DNA of 64,000 bases from an uncultured Pseudomonadales bacterium (GTDB taxonomy: Bacteria > Pseudomonadota > Gammaproteobacteria > Pseudomonadales > Azotimanducaceae): assembly GCA_958295875.1 (NCBI GenBank), contig OY282379.1, positions 1,550,001-1,614,000 of the forward strand, in the 5' to 3' direction. The position numbers were made by a program, and so were the translations under genes. A model generated the notes under the pieces. That model saw only the letters and a program-made list of their open reading frames with translations, had not been told where the DNA came from and made no database searches. Of this stretch, positions 38,325 through 48,200 are shown in pieces. The stretch's first letter is position 1, and each line of letters opens with the position of its first letter.

Positions 38325-39628
38325 CGGCAGACACCATCGCCGCCGTGGCGACCCCTCCGGGGCGCGGCGGCATCGGGGTGGTGCGCGTTTCAGGGCCGGA
38401 AGCCGCGGCCATCGGCACGGCGATGCTTGGCACCCCGTTGCGCCCTCGGCGGGCCGCGTATCGCGCGTTCCGCGGCGCACAAGGCGAGGCCATCGACGAA
38501 GGCGTCGCCATCTTCTACGCCGCGCCGCGCTCCTTCACGGGCGAAGATGTGTTGGAGCTGCAGGGCCACGGCGGCCCGGTGGTGCTTGAGATGCTGCTGG
38601 AGCGGGTGTTGGCGTTGGGGGCGCGGCGCGCGCGCCCCGGCGAGTTCACCGAACGCGCCTTTCTGAACGACAAAATCGATCTCGCCCGCGCCGAAGCGGT
38701 GGCAGACCTCATCGACAGCGCCACCCGCTCCAGCGCCCGCGCCGCGGCGCGTTCCCTGCAAGGCGCATTCTCAAAGCGCGTTCGAGCGCTGGATCAAGGC
38801 GTGCTGCAACTGCGCGTCTTCTGCGAGGGCGCCATCGATTTCGCCGATGAGGACATCGATTTCCTGTCTGAATCCGACGTGGGCGCGCGTCTCGCCACCC
38901 TTGCCGGGGAACTGGATGCGCTGCTGCGCGAAGCGCGTCACGGAGCGTTGCTGAAAGACGGCGCGAAGGCCGTGCTCGTCGGTGAGCCAAACGTTGGAAA
39001 ATCCAGTTTATTCAATCGGCTGGCGGGCGAAGATCGGGCTATCGTCACGCCGGTTCCGGGCACCACCCGCGATGCGTTGACGGCGGACCTCGATCTCGAT
39101 GGCCTGCTGGTGCGGCTGGTCGACACCGCTGGGCTGCGTGACGCCGCGGACGCCATCGAAGCCGAAGGCGTGGCACGGACGAAACAGGCCATGGCCACCG
39201 CAGACATCGTGCTGCGCGTTCTGGATGATCGCCACTGTGCATCCCCGGCGACGCCGGCCGACGGCGAAGTTCTCGTGTGCAACAAGGCGGATTTGAGCGG
39301 CCGCCCCGCCGGAGCGCTGGCGCCGAAAGCCGTGCGCGTTTCCGCCGTCACCGGCGATGGCCTTGAGGACTTGGTGGCGGCACTCAAAGCGGCCGCCGGC
39401 TACAATGCGGGAGAAGGCACGTTCACGGCGCGTCGGCGCCATGTGGAAGGCCTGCGGGACGCCGGCGTCGCATTGCGGCGGGCGGCGGAGCGCCTTGGCG
39501 CCGAAGAGGGCGAGCTGCTTGCCGAGGAGCTGCGCTGCGCCCAAGGCGCACTCGGCGCCATCGTTGGCGAAACCACCACGGAACACCTGCTCGGCGAGAT
39601 CTTTGCCACGTTCTGCATCGGGAAATAG
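38321..39628 (+). CDS. mnmE: tRNA modification GTPase MnmE (apparent CTG start)
   Basis: MnmE works with MnmG to make 5-carboxymethylaminomethyl-uridine at the wobble position of certain tRNAs. The N-terminal folate-binding domain, helical domain, G domain ([21 protein letters not shown]) and the final FCIGK with its catalytic cysteine are complete. The family N-terminus ([14 protein letters not shown]) begins only three codons after a CTG at 38321, and no ATG, GTG or TTG lies in frame at the right place. CTG overlaps the yidC stop as CTGA, like the GTGA overlaps elsewhere here, so CTG is the likely start. A GTG at 38345 would remove conserved residues. Confidence 0.93.
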   Translation: MTADTIAAVATPPGRGGIGVVRVSGPEAAAIGTAMLGTPLRPRRAAYRAFRGAQGEAIDEGVAIFYAAPRSFTGEDVLELQGHGGPVVLEMLLERVLALGARRARPGEFTERAFLNDKIDLARAEAVADLIDSATRSSARAAARSLQGAFSKRVRALDQGVLQLRVFCEGAIDFADEDIDFLSESDVGARLATLAGELDALLREARHGALLKDGAKAVLVGEPNVGKSSLFNRLAGEDRAIVTPVPGTTRDALTADLDLDGLLVRLVDTAGLRDAADAIEAEGVARTKQAMATADIVLRVLDDRHCASPATPADGEVLVCNKADLSGRPAGALAPKAVRVSAVTGDGLEDLVAALKAAAGYNAGEGTFTARRRHVEGLRDAGVALRRAAERLGAEEGELLAEELRCAQGALGAIVGETTTEHLLGEIFATFCIGK

Positions 39629-39653
39629 GCTTCCCGCTCAAAGGGCTGCGCAC

Positions 39654-41570
39654 ATGGCCATGCGATACGACAAAACCTACGACGTCATCGTGATCGGCGG
39701 CGGCCATGCCGGCGCGGAAGCCGCCTTGGCCGCGGCGCGGTTGGGCGCTGCGACGCTGTTGTTGACGCAGAACATCGACACCCTCGGCCAGATGTCCTGC
39801 AACCCGGCGGTGGGGGGCATCGGCAAGAGCCACCTGGTGCGCGAGATCGACGCGCTGGGCGGCGCGATGGCGCGGGCGACGGACGCCGCCGGCATTCAGT
39901 TCCGGGTGCTGAACGTGCGCAAAGGCCCTGCAGTGCGGGCGACGCGCGCCCAAACGGACCGCGCCCTCTACCGCGCCGCCATGCGGCGGGTGCTGGAAGG
40001 CGCGGACAATCTGGACATCTTCCAGCAAGCGGTGGTGGATCTCGACATCGCCGACGGGCGCGTCACCGGCGCCCGAACGGCCATGGGCCTCGCCTTCCAA
40101 GGGCGCTCCGTGGTGTTGACGACGGGCACGTTCCTCGGCGGACGCATCCACATTGGCTTGGACAATCATGCCGGTGGACGCGCTGGGGATGCGCCGTCGA
40201 ACGCCTTGGCCGAACGCCTGCGCGCGTTGCCGTTCACCTGTGGGCGGCTGAAAACCGGCACGCCGCCGCGCATCGCCGCCGCCAGCGTGGATTTCAGCGG
40301 CCTTGAGGAGCAGTGGGGCGACGCGCCGCCGCCAAGCATGTCCTTCGTCACGGACGCCGCGGCGCCGCGCCCGCGCCAGGTGTGCTGCCACATCACGCAC
40401 ACCAACGCCACAACGCGAGACATCGTGCTCGGTGCGCTGGACCGCTCGCCGATGTACGCCGGCGCCATCGAGGGCACCGGCCCGCGCTACTGCCCCTCCA
40501 TCGAAGACAAGGTGGTGCGCTTTGCAGACCGTGAGCGGCACCAGGTTTTCGTGGAGCCGGAAGGCATCGATGCCGGCGAGCTGTACCCGAACGGCATTTC
40601 CACCAGCCTGCCATTCGATGCGCAGCTTGCCTTGGTGCGCAGCATCAAGGGCTTTGAGCGCGCCCACATCACGCGCCCCGGCTACGCCATCGAGTACGAC
40701 TTCTTTGATCCGCGCGGCCTGCACCACTCGCTGGAAACGCGAGCGGTGGAGAACCTCTACTTCGCGGGGCAGATCAACGGCACCACCGGCTACGAGGAAG
40801 CCGCCGCGCAAGGCTTGCTGGCGGGGCTGAACGCGGCCCGCAAAGCGGCGGGGCTTGCGCCGTGGACGCCGGGGCGACACGAAGCGTACATCGGCGTGAT
40901 GGTGGATGACCTTGTCAACCACGGTGCCGACGAGCCGTACCGCATGTTCACCAGCCGCGCCGAGTACCGGTTGCGGCTGCGCGAGGACAATGCAGACCTG
41001 CGGCTGACGCCGGTGGGGCGCTCGCTCGGCTTGGTGGACGATGCCCGCTGGCAGGCGTTCGAGGCGAAGCGCGACGCCATCGCCGCGGTGCAACGCCAGC
41101 TCGCGGCGACGGTGGTGGCCCCGGAAGGAGGCTTGGCGCGCCGCTTGGCAGAGCGCTGTGGCGAGGTGGTGTCCAAAGACGCGCGGTTGCTGGATTGCCT
41201 GAAACGGCCCGGCGTTCGCGCCGCAGACATGGCGGCGCTCGTGCCGGCCTTGGCCAGCGCCCCGGCGGAAGCGCTCGCGCAGGTTGAAATCCAAGCCAAG
41301 TATGATGGCTACATCAAACGGCAAGACGACGAGATTCTCCGCGTGAAGGCGCAAGAACGCATTCCGCTGCCAGCCACGTTGAACTACGAAGGCGTGGCGG
41401 GGCTCTCCAACGAGCTCAAGGAGAAACTCTGCCGCTCCCGCCCGCGCACGCTGGCCGCCGCCGCCCGTGTGCCCGGCGTCACCGCGGCCGCGCTCTCGCT
41501 GTTGCTGGTGCATGCGAAGCGCGGCGAACGCGCAACCGGCGAAGGCGAGGCGCTGCAGCAGTCCGGGTGA
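39654..41570 (+). CDS. mnmG: tRNA uridine 5-carboxymethylaminomethyl modification enzyme MnmG
   Basis: This is the FAD-dependent partner of MnmE. It has 638 residues, starting [24 protein letters not shown] with the FAD dinucleotide fold, then [35 protein letters not shown] and [17 protein letters not shown], all family signatures. The C-terminal helical domain that binds MnmE is complete. It follows mnmE by 25 bp and overlaps rsmG by 4 nt (GTGA). Confidence 0.98.
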   Translation: MAMRYDKTYDVIVIGGGHAGAEAALAAARLGAATLLLTQNIDTLGQMSCNPAVGGIGKSHLVREIDALGGAMARATDAAGIQFRVLNVRKGPAVRATRAQTDRALYRAAMRRVLEGADNLDIFQQAVVDLDIADGRVTGARTAMGLAFQGRSVVLTTGTFLGGRIHIGLDNHAGGRAGDAPSNALAERLRALPFTCGRLKTGTPPRIAAASVDFSGLEEQWGDAPPPSMSFVTDAAAPRPRQVCCHITHTNATTRDIVLGALDRSPMYAGAIEGTGPRYCPSIEDKVVRFADRERHQVFVEPEGIDAGELYPNGISTSLPFDAQLALVRSIKGFERAHITRPGYAIEYDFFDPRGLHHSLETRAVENLYFAGQINGTTGYEEAAAQGLLAGLNAARKAAGLAPWTPGRHEAYIGVMVDDLVNHGADEPYRMFTSRAEYRLRLREDNADLRLTPVGRSLGLVDDARWQAFEAKRDAIAAVQRQLAATVVAPEGGLARRLAERCGEVVSKDARLLDCLKRPGVRAADMAALVPALASAPAEALAQVEIQAKYDGYIKRQDDEILRVKAQERIPLPATLNYEGVAGLSNELKEKLCRSRPRTLAAAARVPGVTAAALSLLLVHAKRGERATGEGEALQQSG

Positions 41571-42136
41571 CGCTCGACGCCACCACCAAGGCGCGTCTCG
41601 ATGCGTATGCCGGGCTGCTGCGCCGCTGGAACAGGACGCATCGTCTAGTGAGCCGGCGTCAGCTAGATGATTTGGAAAGCCGCCACATCGAGGACAGCCT
41701 CGCCTTGTTGCCGTGGCTGCGCGGCGCGACGTTGGTGGACATCGGTTCCGGCGCAGGGCTGCCCGGCATCCCGCTGGCCATCGCTCGCCCGGATGTGCGC
41801 GTCACGCTGCTTGAACGGAGCGCAAGGAAGGTGCGTTTCCTGCGCCAGGCGGTGCTGGAAATCGATGTGCCCAACGCCAACGTGGTGAGCCAAGATGCGC
41901 GGCGCTATCGCCCGCCGGCGCTGTTTGACGCCGCTACCGCGCGAGCGGTCGCCCCGCCGGAGCCCGCTTGGCAGTTGGCGCGGCGGCTGCTGAAACCGGG
42001 CGGGGTGGCGCTGCTGCAATCCAACGCTTCGCTCGAGGCCATTGCCTTCGCAGGCGGATGTACGCTGGCGAGTGAACGGATTGGCGCGGCCGGTGCGCAT
42101 CCTGAACGCCACATCACCGCGGTGGCGGTGCGCTGA
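41567..42136 (+). CDS. rsmG: 16S rRNA m7G527 methyltransferase
   Basis: RsmG methylates G527 of 16S rRNA. The product has 189 residues and the SAM site [17 protein letters not shown], with [13 protein letters not shown] before it, as in the family. It begins with GTG inside the mnmG stop, and its own stop shares a base with the parA ATG. Confidence 0.96.
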   Translation: MTLDATTKARLDAYAGLLRRWNRTHRLVSRRQLDDLESRHIEDSLALLPWLRGATLVDIGSGAGLPGIPLAIARPDVRVTLLERSARKVRFLRQAVLEIDVPNANVVSQDARRYRPPALFDAATARAVAPPEPAWQLARRLLKPGGVALLQSNASLEAIAFAGGCTLASERIGAAGAHPERHITAVAVR

Positions 42137-42897
42137 TGCGCATTCTCGCGGTGGCAAACCAGAAGGGCGGCGTGGGCAAGACGACCACCAGCGTCAATCT
42201 CGGCGCGTCGCTGGCACTCGCTGGGCAATCCACCTTGCTTGTGGATTTAGACCCGCAGGGCAACGCCACCACCGGCTGCGGCCTCGACAAGCGCGCGCTG
42301 GCGGCCACCACCTACGAGTGGCTCACTGGTACCGCAGCGCTAGACGTGGTGGCGCAGCTTTGTCCCACCGGCATTCAGGTGGTGCCTTCCAACGGCGATT
42401 TGACGGCAGTGGAGTTTGAGCTCTTGAAGAGCGCAGACCGAGCGGTGCGGCTGCGCGAGCGCCTCGCCGCGGCGCGGCGCTTCGATTTTGTGCTCATCGA
42501 CTGTCCGCCATCGCTCAACGTGCTCACTTTGAACGCATTGATGGCTGCCGACGGCGTGCTCGTTCCGGTGCAGTGCGAGTACTACGCCTTGGAGGGGTTG
42601 ACGGCGTTGCTGGACACCATCGCCGGCGTGCGCGACCACGGCAACGGGGCCTTGCGGATAGAGGGCATTCTGCGGACGATGTTCGACCCGCGCGTCGGCT
42701 TGACGCTGGAGGTCTCGAAGGAATTGATCGAACACTTCGGCGATCAAGTCTTCCGCACCGTCATTCCGCGCAACGTGCGGTTGGCCGAGGCGCCAAGCCA
42801 CGGCGCCCCCGCCATCTTGTACGACCGGCAGTGTCGCGGCGCCGTCGCTTACATGGCGTTGGCGAATGAATTGCTGCGCCGGGCCGGCGCGACGTGA
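42136..42897 (+). CDS. parA: Chromosome partitioning ATPase ParA/Soj
   Basis: This ATPase positions origins on the nucleoid. Its 253 residues have the deviant Walker A KGGVGKTT (10-17), the DLDPQGNAT motif and IDCPPSLNVLTLNAL, as in chromosomal Soj proteins; it lacks the N-terminal DNA-binding extension of plasmid type Ia ParA. parB follows with a GTGA overlap. Two parS-like sites lie in recF. Confidence 0.97.
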   Translation: MRILAVANQKGGVGKTTTSVNLGASLALAGQSTLLVDLDPQGNATTGCGLDKRALAATTYEWLTGTAALDVVAQLCPTGIQVVPSNGDLTAVEFELLKSADRAVRLRERLAAARRFDFVLIDCPPSLNVLTLNALMAADGVLVPVQCEYYALEGLTALLDTIAGVRDHGNGALRIEGILRTMFDPRVGLTLEVSKELIEHFGDQVFRTVIPRNVRLAEAPSHGAPAILYDRQCRGAVAYMALANELLRRAGAT

Positions 42898-43814
42898 GCC
42901 GGCGCCGCTTGAGCCGCGGGCTTAGCGCCCTGTTGGACGCGCCGGACGGCTCGCCCGCGCATGGTGCGGACGCGCCGGCCGCCGCTGCCAGCGGGCCGGA
43001 AGAGGGCGCGTCGAGCACACCCACAGGGGAGGCAGCCGAAGGTGTGCTCTCCATTGACGTCGATCAAGTCTTCCGCAGCCCCCATCAGCCGCGCCTCGCC
43101 ATCGACGAAGCCGGCATTGAAGAGCTCGCCGCTTCCATTCGGACACAAGGCCTGATGCAGCCGGTGGTGGTGCGCCCGCGCTCGCTTGGCGGCTATGAGC
43201 TGATCGCCGGCGAGCGGCGTTGGCGCGCCGCGCAACGGGCTGGGCTATCGCAGGTGGCCGCCCTCGTCCGCGACGTGGATGATCGCCAAGCCATGGCCAT
43301 GGCGCTCATCGAGAACATGCAGCGCGAGGACTTGAACCCCCTCGAGGAAGCGCAGGGGCTGCAACGCTTGCTGGACGAGTTCGCGCTGACGCAGCAGGAA
43401 CTCGCGGACGCGGTGGGCAAATCTCGCCCGGCAGTGGCCAATTTGGTGCGTCTGCTGAACCTCTCGGACGGCGCCCGCGAGTTGCTTCAGAGCGGCGAGT
43501 TGGAAATGGGCCATGCGCGCGCACTCTTGCCGCTGCCGCCGCCACAGCAAGACGCGCTGGCGCGAGAAGTGGTGGCGCGGGGCTTGTCTGTTCGGCAAAC
43601 AGAGCAGTTGGCGCGCCGCGCGGCGGCAGGGCCGCGCCAAGCGTCCGCGCCGGTGGTGGATGCCGACACGCAACGCCTCGCGCGCGAACTCTCCGAACGC
43701 CTCGGCGCGCAGGTTGCGATTTCGCACACCGCCAAGGGCAAGGGCAAGGTGGTGATCGCGTACGCCAGCCTTGGCGAGCTCGACGCGCTGTTGGAGCGGC
43801 TGCGTGGCGGCTGA
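42894..43814 (+). CDS. parB: Chromosome partitioning protein ParB/Spo0J
   Basis: This CTP-dependent clamp loads at parS. In 306 residues there are an N-terminal ParA-stimulating arginine-rich end, the CTPase motifs GERRWRAA and ENMQREDLNPLEEA, a helix-turn-helix (LTQQELADAVGKSRPAVANLVRLLNL) and a C-terminal dimer domain. In Pseudomonas atpI follows parB; here 8.5 kb of other genes separate them. Confidence 0.97.
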   Translation: MSRRRLSRGLSALLDAPDGSPAHGADAPAAAASGPEEGASSTPTGEAAEGVLSIDVDQVFRSPHQPRLAIDEAGIEELAASIRTQGLMQPVVVRPRSLGGYELIAGERRWRAAQRAGLSQVAALVRDVDDRQAMAMALIENMQREDLNPLEEAQGLQRLLDEFALTQQELADAVGKSRPAVANLVRLLNLSDGARELLQSGELEMGHARALLPLPPPQQDALAREVVARGLSVRQTEQLARRAAAGPRQASAPVVDADTQRLARELSERLGAQVAISHTAKGKGKVVIAYASLGELDALLERLRGG

Positions 43815-43918
43815 GCGGTGCCTGTTTTGGCTGATGTGATGCGGGCGCCACTCCCAGTGCTCACCGCCGTCGGTGATGGCCGGCGCCACGGGCGCTCCTT
43901 AGCCGTGCGGCCCTCAAC

Positions 43919-45025
43919 ATGATTGCTCTGTGGTTCCGGCGGCGGCGCTATCTGCGCTTCACGCGCCATGTGGCGGGAGCCATCCGTCGCCGGCTCATCC
44001 GCGTGACGGCGCTCTTCCTCGTGCTATTCGCCGTTCATGTTGCCGCGATGATCACCGCCGAGGGCATGTCCCTGGGCGATGCCGTGTGGCTCACGATCAC
44101 CACGGCCACCACCGTCGGCTACGGCGACCTATCCGCCGAGACGCCCTTGGGGCGCTTGGCCACTATCCTATGCATGTACCTGTTTGGCATCTTCCTTCTA
44201 GCGCAAGCCGCCTCAGACCTGTTCGATTACCGCGCTCTGCGGCGGGAGCGCCGCCGCCGCGGCGAGTTCAAGTGGAGAAACATGAAAGACCACCTGCTCA
44301 TCGTCAACGTGCCCGCGCAAGACGCGGACAGCTACCTCGCCCGCTTCGTGGACCATGTGCGCCACGCGCCGTCGCTCGCCGACATTCCGGTGCAATTGCT
44401 CACGCCGCGCTACGCGGATGGCTTGCCGCAGGAACTGGTGGACGCCGGCGTCATCCACTTCAACGGGGTGGCGGAGAGCACGGAGAACTTGGTGGCCGCC
44501 AACGCGGGAAGCGCCCGCTGCGTCATCATCATCGCCGAAGAACCCTACGACCCGCGTTGCGACGCGCAAACCTTCGACGTGCTGAGCCGCCTCGGGGCGC
44601 TGCCCGGCGGCGGGCCGGGCGTGGTGGTGGCCGAAGTGGTGGACGACGTCAACCGCGAACGCATCGAAGCCGCCGGCGCCACCAGCACGCTGCGCCCGTT
44701 GCGGGCGTATCCCGAAATGGTGGTGAGGGCGCTCACCGCGCCGGGCGTGGAGCAGGTGTTGGAAAACCTATTCACCCACGACGCAGATCACCTCATGCGC
44801 TTCGACACCCCCTTCGCCGGCCTCCGCTGGGCAGACGTGGTGGTGAGCTTCGTGCGCGGCGGCGCCGGCGTGCCCATGGGCTACGTCACCGACGGCCACG
44901 TCAACACCAACCCGCACCCAGACGACGTATGCGCGGGCAGCGGCGTCATCACGCTCATCGACGAGCGCTTGACGGTGACGGGCGATGTGGTGGCGGCTTG
45001 CTTGCGGGCGGCTGGGAAGGGGTGA
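43919..45025 (+). CDS. Two-helix potassium channel with RCK-like cytosolic domain
   Basis: This is a potassium channel subunit of 368 residues. Two hydrophobic helices (about 27-47 and 79-101) flank a pore loop with the selectivity filter TVGYGD (65-70). The rest is cytosolic, with a weak Rossmann/RCK-like pattern (HLLIVNVPAQDADSY, VHFNG-like and VIIIAEE strands) that may sense a ligand. The family's GxGxxG is not clear, so gating by NAD is uncertain. It lies 105 bp after parB and ahead of the restriction gene. Whether it belongs to the core genome or to the inserted block is open. Confidence 0.8.
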   Translation: MIALWFRRRRYLRFTRHVAGAIRRRLIRVTALFLVLFAVHVAAMITAEGMSLGDAVWLTITTATTVGYGDLSAETPLGRLATILCMYLFGIFLLAQAASDLFDYRALRRERRRRGEFKWRNMKDHLLIVNVPAQDADSYLARFVDHVRHAPSLADIPVQLLTPRYADGLPQELVDAGVIHFNGVAESTENLVAANAGSARCVIIIAEEPYDPRCDAQTFDVLSRLGALPGGGPGVVVAEVVDDVNRERIEAAGATSTLRPLRAYPEMVVRALTAPGVEQVLENLFTHDADHLMRFDTPFAGLRWADVVVSFVRGGAGVPMGYVTDGHVNTNPHPDDVCAGSGVITLIDERLTVTGDVVAACLRAAGKG

Positions 45026-45204
45026 GGGTGGTTCGTGTGCGGTTCGGTGGGATGGAGGTGTGTAAAAATGGAGCCAATCATGGCGCGGGCGTGCGGACAA
45101 TCGCCGACGCGCGTGAGAACGCTCGGTAGAGATGCTGCTTGCCGGTGTCGCGCTGTTGGCGGTCCTGCGGGGCGTAGTTCATCGTTGACGGGCGCGATGC
45201 CGAG

Positions 45205-48200
45205 TTGAAGGCGGCCCTTGGAATGGAGGCGACCACCTTGGGGACGGACGACACACTCCGCGGGAAGATTCTCGCGCTGGCCACGATTGAAGGCCCTCAG
45301 AAGGGCATCTTGTTCGAGCGGTGGCTTGTGGAGACCCTTCCTCAGATTCCATCCACCGAGATCGTCCGCGCATGGCGCTGGCACGACTCGCCGACGCCTC
45401 TCAGGCGCAAAGCTTTCGGGCGGTCGCTGGCCGACCTGCCGGACACGGGCGTGGACATCCTTGCCGAACGGAGTGACGGCGGCCTGGTCGCCATTCAGGC
45501 CAAGTGCCTGCGGCTCGACAAGACGCTCGTGCTCAAGGACCTCACGCAGTTCTGGCTCAAGGTGAAGGGCAACGGCAAGCTGGCGGCCAACTGGGTCGTG
45601 ACGACGGGGGGATGGGGCAGAACCGTAGAGGCCCACGCGAAGGATGCGAACGGGGCGCTCATCAACGCCCAGAGCGAGTGGGGCGACATTCCCGTCGCCG
45701 ACTTGGGACGGGCAAAGCCGCTGGAGCTTGATGCCAGCCAGAGAGCCGCTTGGAAGGACTGTGTGGAAAGGTTCCACAATGAAGACCGAGGCAGGCTCGT
45801 CATGGCCTGTGGGACGGGCAAGACGCTTGTTTCGTTGCGGGTCGCCGAGGAGATTGTCCCGGAAGGCGGGATCGTGGTCTACGCGACGCCGAGCATCGCG
45901 CTCACCGGCCAGTCGAGGCGTTCGTGGCTGCAAAACGCCAAGCGCCCAATGCGCACGATGGTGGTCTGCTCCGACGAGGACGAAGGCGCGGGTGGCGGAA
46001 CGTCCAGGTTCACTGGCTTCGTCTCCGAAATCGAAGCGCCCGTGTCCACCGATCCCCGCACGATCGCGGACAGGTGGGGCGCGCTTCGACGCAGTTTGCA
46101 AGACGTCGACAACGGCTTGGTAGCGGTCTTCGCCACCTACCAGTCCTTGCATCGCATCTGCGTTGCGCAGGAGGAGCGCTGGTTTCCGGATGTGGATTTC
46201 GTGGTTGCTGACGAAGCCCACCGGACGGCAGGGAAGTACGACAGAACCAATCCGGGGCCCTTCCAAGTGGTCCACCACCGGCTGCAAGCCGGAAAGCGTC
46301 TCTACCAGACGGCCACCCCCCGTATCTACTCCAAGCGCTCGCAAGTCAAGATCAGCAAGATGGTGAAGTCAGCAGGAACGGGAACGAACGTTTCCGTTAA
46401 GGACATGGCGGACGCTTCGATCTATGGGCCGCCATTCCATCGCTTAAGCTTCCGCGACGCGCTGAAAGCGACCAACCCGCGGCTCTGCGACTACCGCGTC
46501 ATCGTGCTAGGCACCCCGCTGACCACGGACGCGGACACCATTGGGGGGCGCGGCGAGGTCAGGGACGGAGACGACGATGTTGAGAATACGTCCCGGAACA
46601 CCCGTGTGGCGGCGCTGGCGCAAGCCATGCAGTACGGCGCCGAGGACATGGAGGACATCCGCTCCTGCATCGCGTTCTGCAACCGCGTTGCGTTCGCCAG
46701 CAAGGCATCTCGCCTGCTTCGGGACAAGCGGCTGTCCCAGTGGGCGCACGGCCGCGCGTTGGCACAGGGCAAGGTCGGCAAGGGCGCCAAGTCCGCGGTG
46801 GTCAACTCCGGCAGCCTCTCCGCCCGCCACAACGCGCAGCAACGCGGCGAGGAACTGCAAGCGCTGCGGAATGCCAACGGCGAGAAGCATGTGACCACCA
46901 ACGTCAGCGTACTCTCGGAGGGCATTGACGTACCGGCGCTGGACGCTATCTGCTTCCTTGACGGGCGCAGGAGCGAAGTGGAAATCGTGCAGGCCGTGGG
47001 GCGGGTCATGCGTCGGCCAGCAAGCGGCTCCAAAGAGCGCGGCTACATCATCGTGCCGGTCGTCATTTCGCCGCAGGCGAGTTTCGAGGAATCCCTTGGG
47101 GCTGGGGGCGGCGATTGGAGCGTCGTTGGCCAAGTGCTCCGTGCGCTCAAGGCGCACGACGACCGCATCGAGACGAACCTGACGGATGTGCTTCGCGTCC
47201 GCCCGCCATCGCCATCACGCGGTCAGCCTAGTGAACAACTCGACTTTTGGGAGAAGCTGGCCCAAGGTAAGTTCGATGCGCTGGCGCCGGTCCTCGCGGA
47301 CTCCGGCATTCTAGGAAACGAGAAGGCGCAGACGGTCAACCTGATCAAAACGGCCGTCGCTACGGCGGCAAGGTCGCTCGCCAGCGAAGCCGGCGTGGGC
47401 CAAACGCTCGTGCCGGTGATCGGCGTAGCGGACATCAAAGGCGACAAAAGCGATGCCGAGGTTCGAGCCTGCACGCAGGCGGCGCTGATCTTGATGAACG
47501 CTTGCCTCGTGCATGAACGCCTAGTCGAAACAAGAAGCGCCATCAAGTTGTCGGCGTTGGCCGAGATTGCCAAGGCCAAGGACTTGTCGAAGAAGTTGGC
47601 GACTGAGTGGCGGAAGGTTCTCACCCACGACTACAAGCCGATCTTCGATCCGGCCGTGGAAGTGCTGGACGCCGCCCGCATGGGCCAGAGGCGCAGCCCC
47701 CTCGGCGTCAAGCTCGCGCTCCAAGGACTGATGGAACATGCGGCGGAAGTGGCCGAGAAGTACGCCGCTGCGGGGATGGATCATGCGGGCGAACTGTTCC
47801 AAGCGGCGATGGACAACCCAAAGGCGGACGGCGCGTACTACACGCTCACGCCCGGCGCGATGCTGCTGGCGGAACTCGCCTGCGACCTCTACGCGCCTCC
47901 GGACGATCCGCTTTGGCGGAGGCCGAGCACTTGGAAGCGAATGACGATGATGGACCCGGCGTGTGGATCGGGAACGCTGCTGACTGCTTTCGCGACGGCG
48001 GTACGCCGCCGTGCCGCCCGCCAAGGCGCGAAGCAGGCCCAGCAGGAGAACATCCACAAGGCGCTCGTCGAGAACGGCATGATCGGGCTGGACATCAACC
48101 GCCGAGCCCTTCAGATCGCTGCCGCGCAACTCGCGATGGGCGGACTGTCCGCGGACTTCCGCAACATGGGGCTGTGGACCCTTCCGCGCGGCCGTCGGGT

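Noticed and set aside
39423..41513. A 696-codon open frame on the minus strand opposite mnmG
   Set aside because: Shadow of mnmG; composition is that of a reversed GC-rich gene and it overlaps essential genes entirely.
45078..45284. A possible 68-residue minus-strand gene overlapping the start of the Type ISP-like gene
   Set aside because: Mostly antisense to the nuclease domain N-terminus. The upstream part (APQDRQQRDTGKQHL) looks gene-like but is too short to support.
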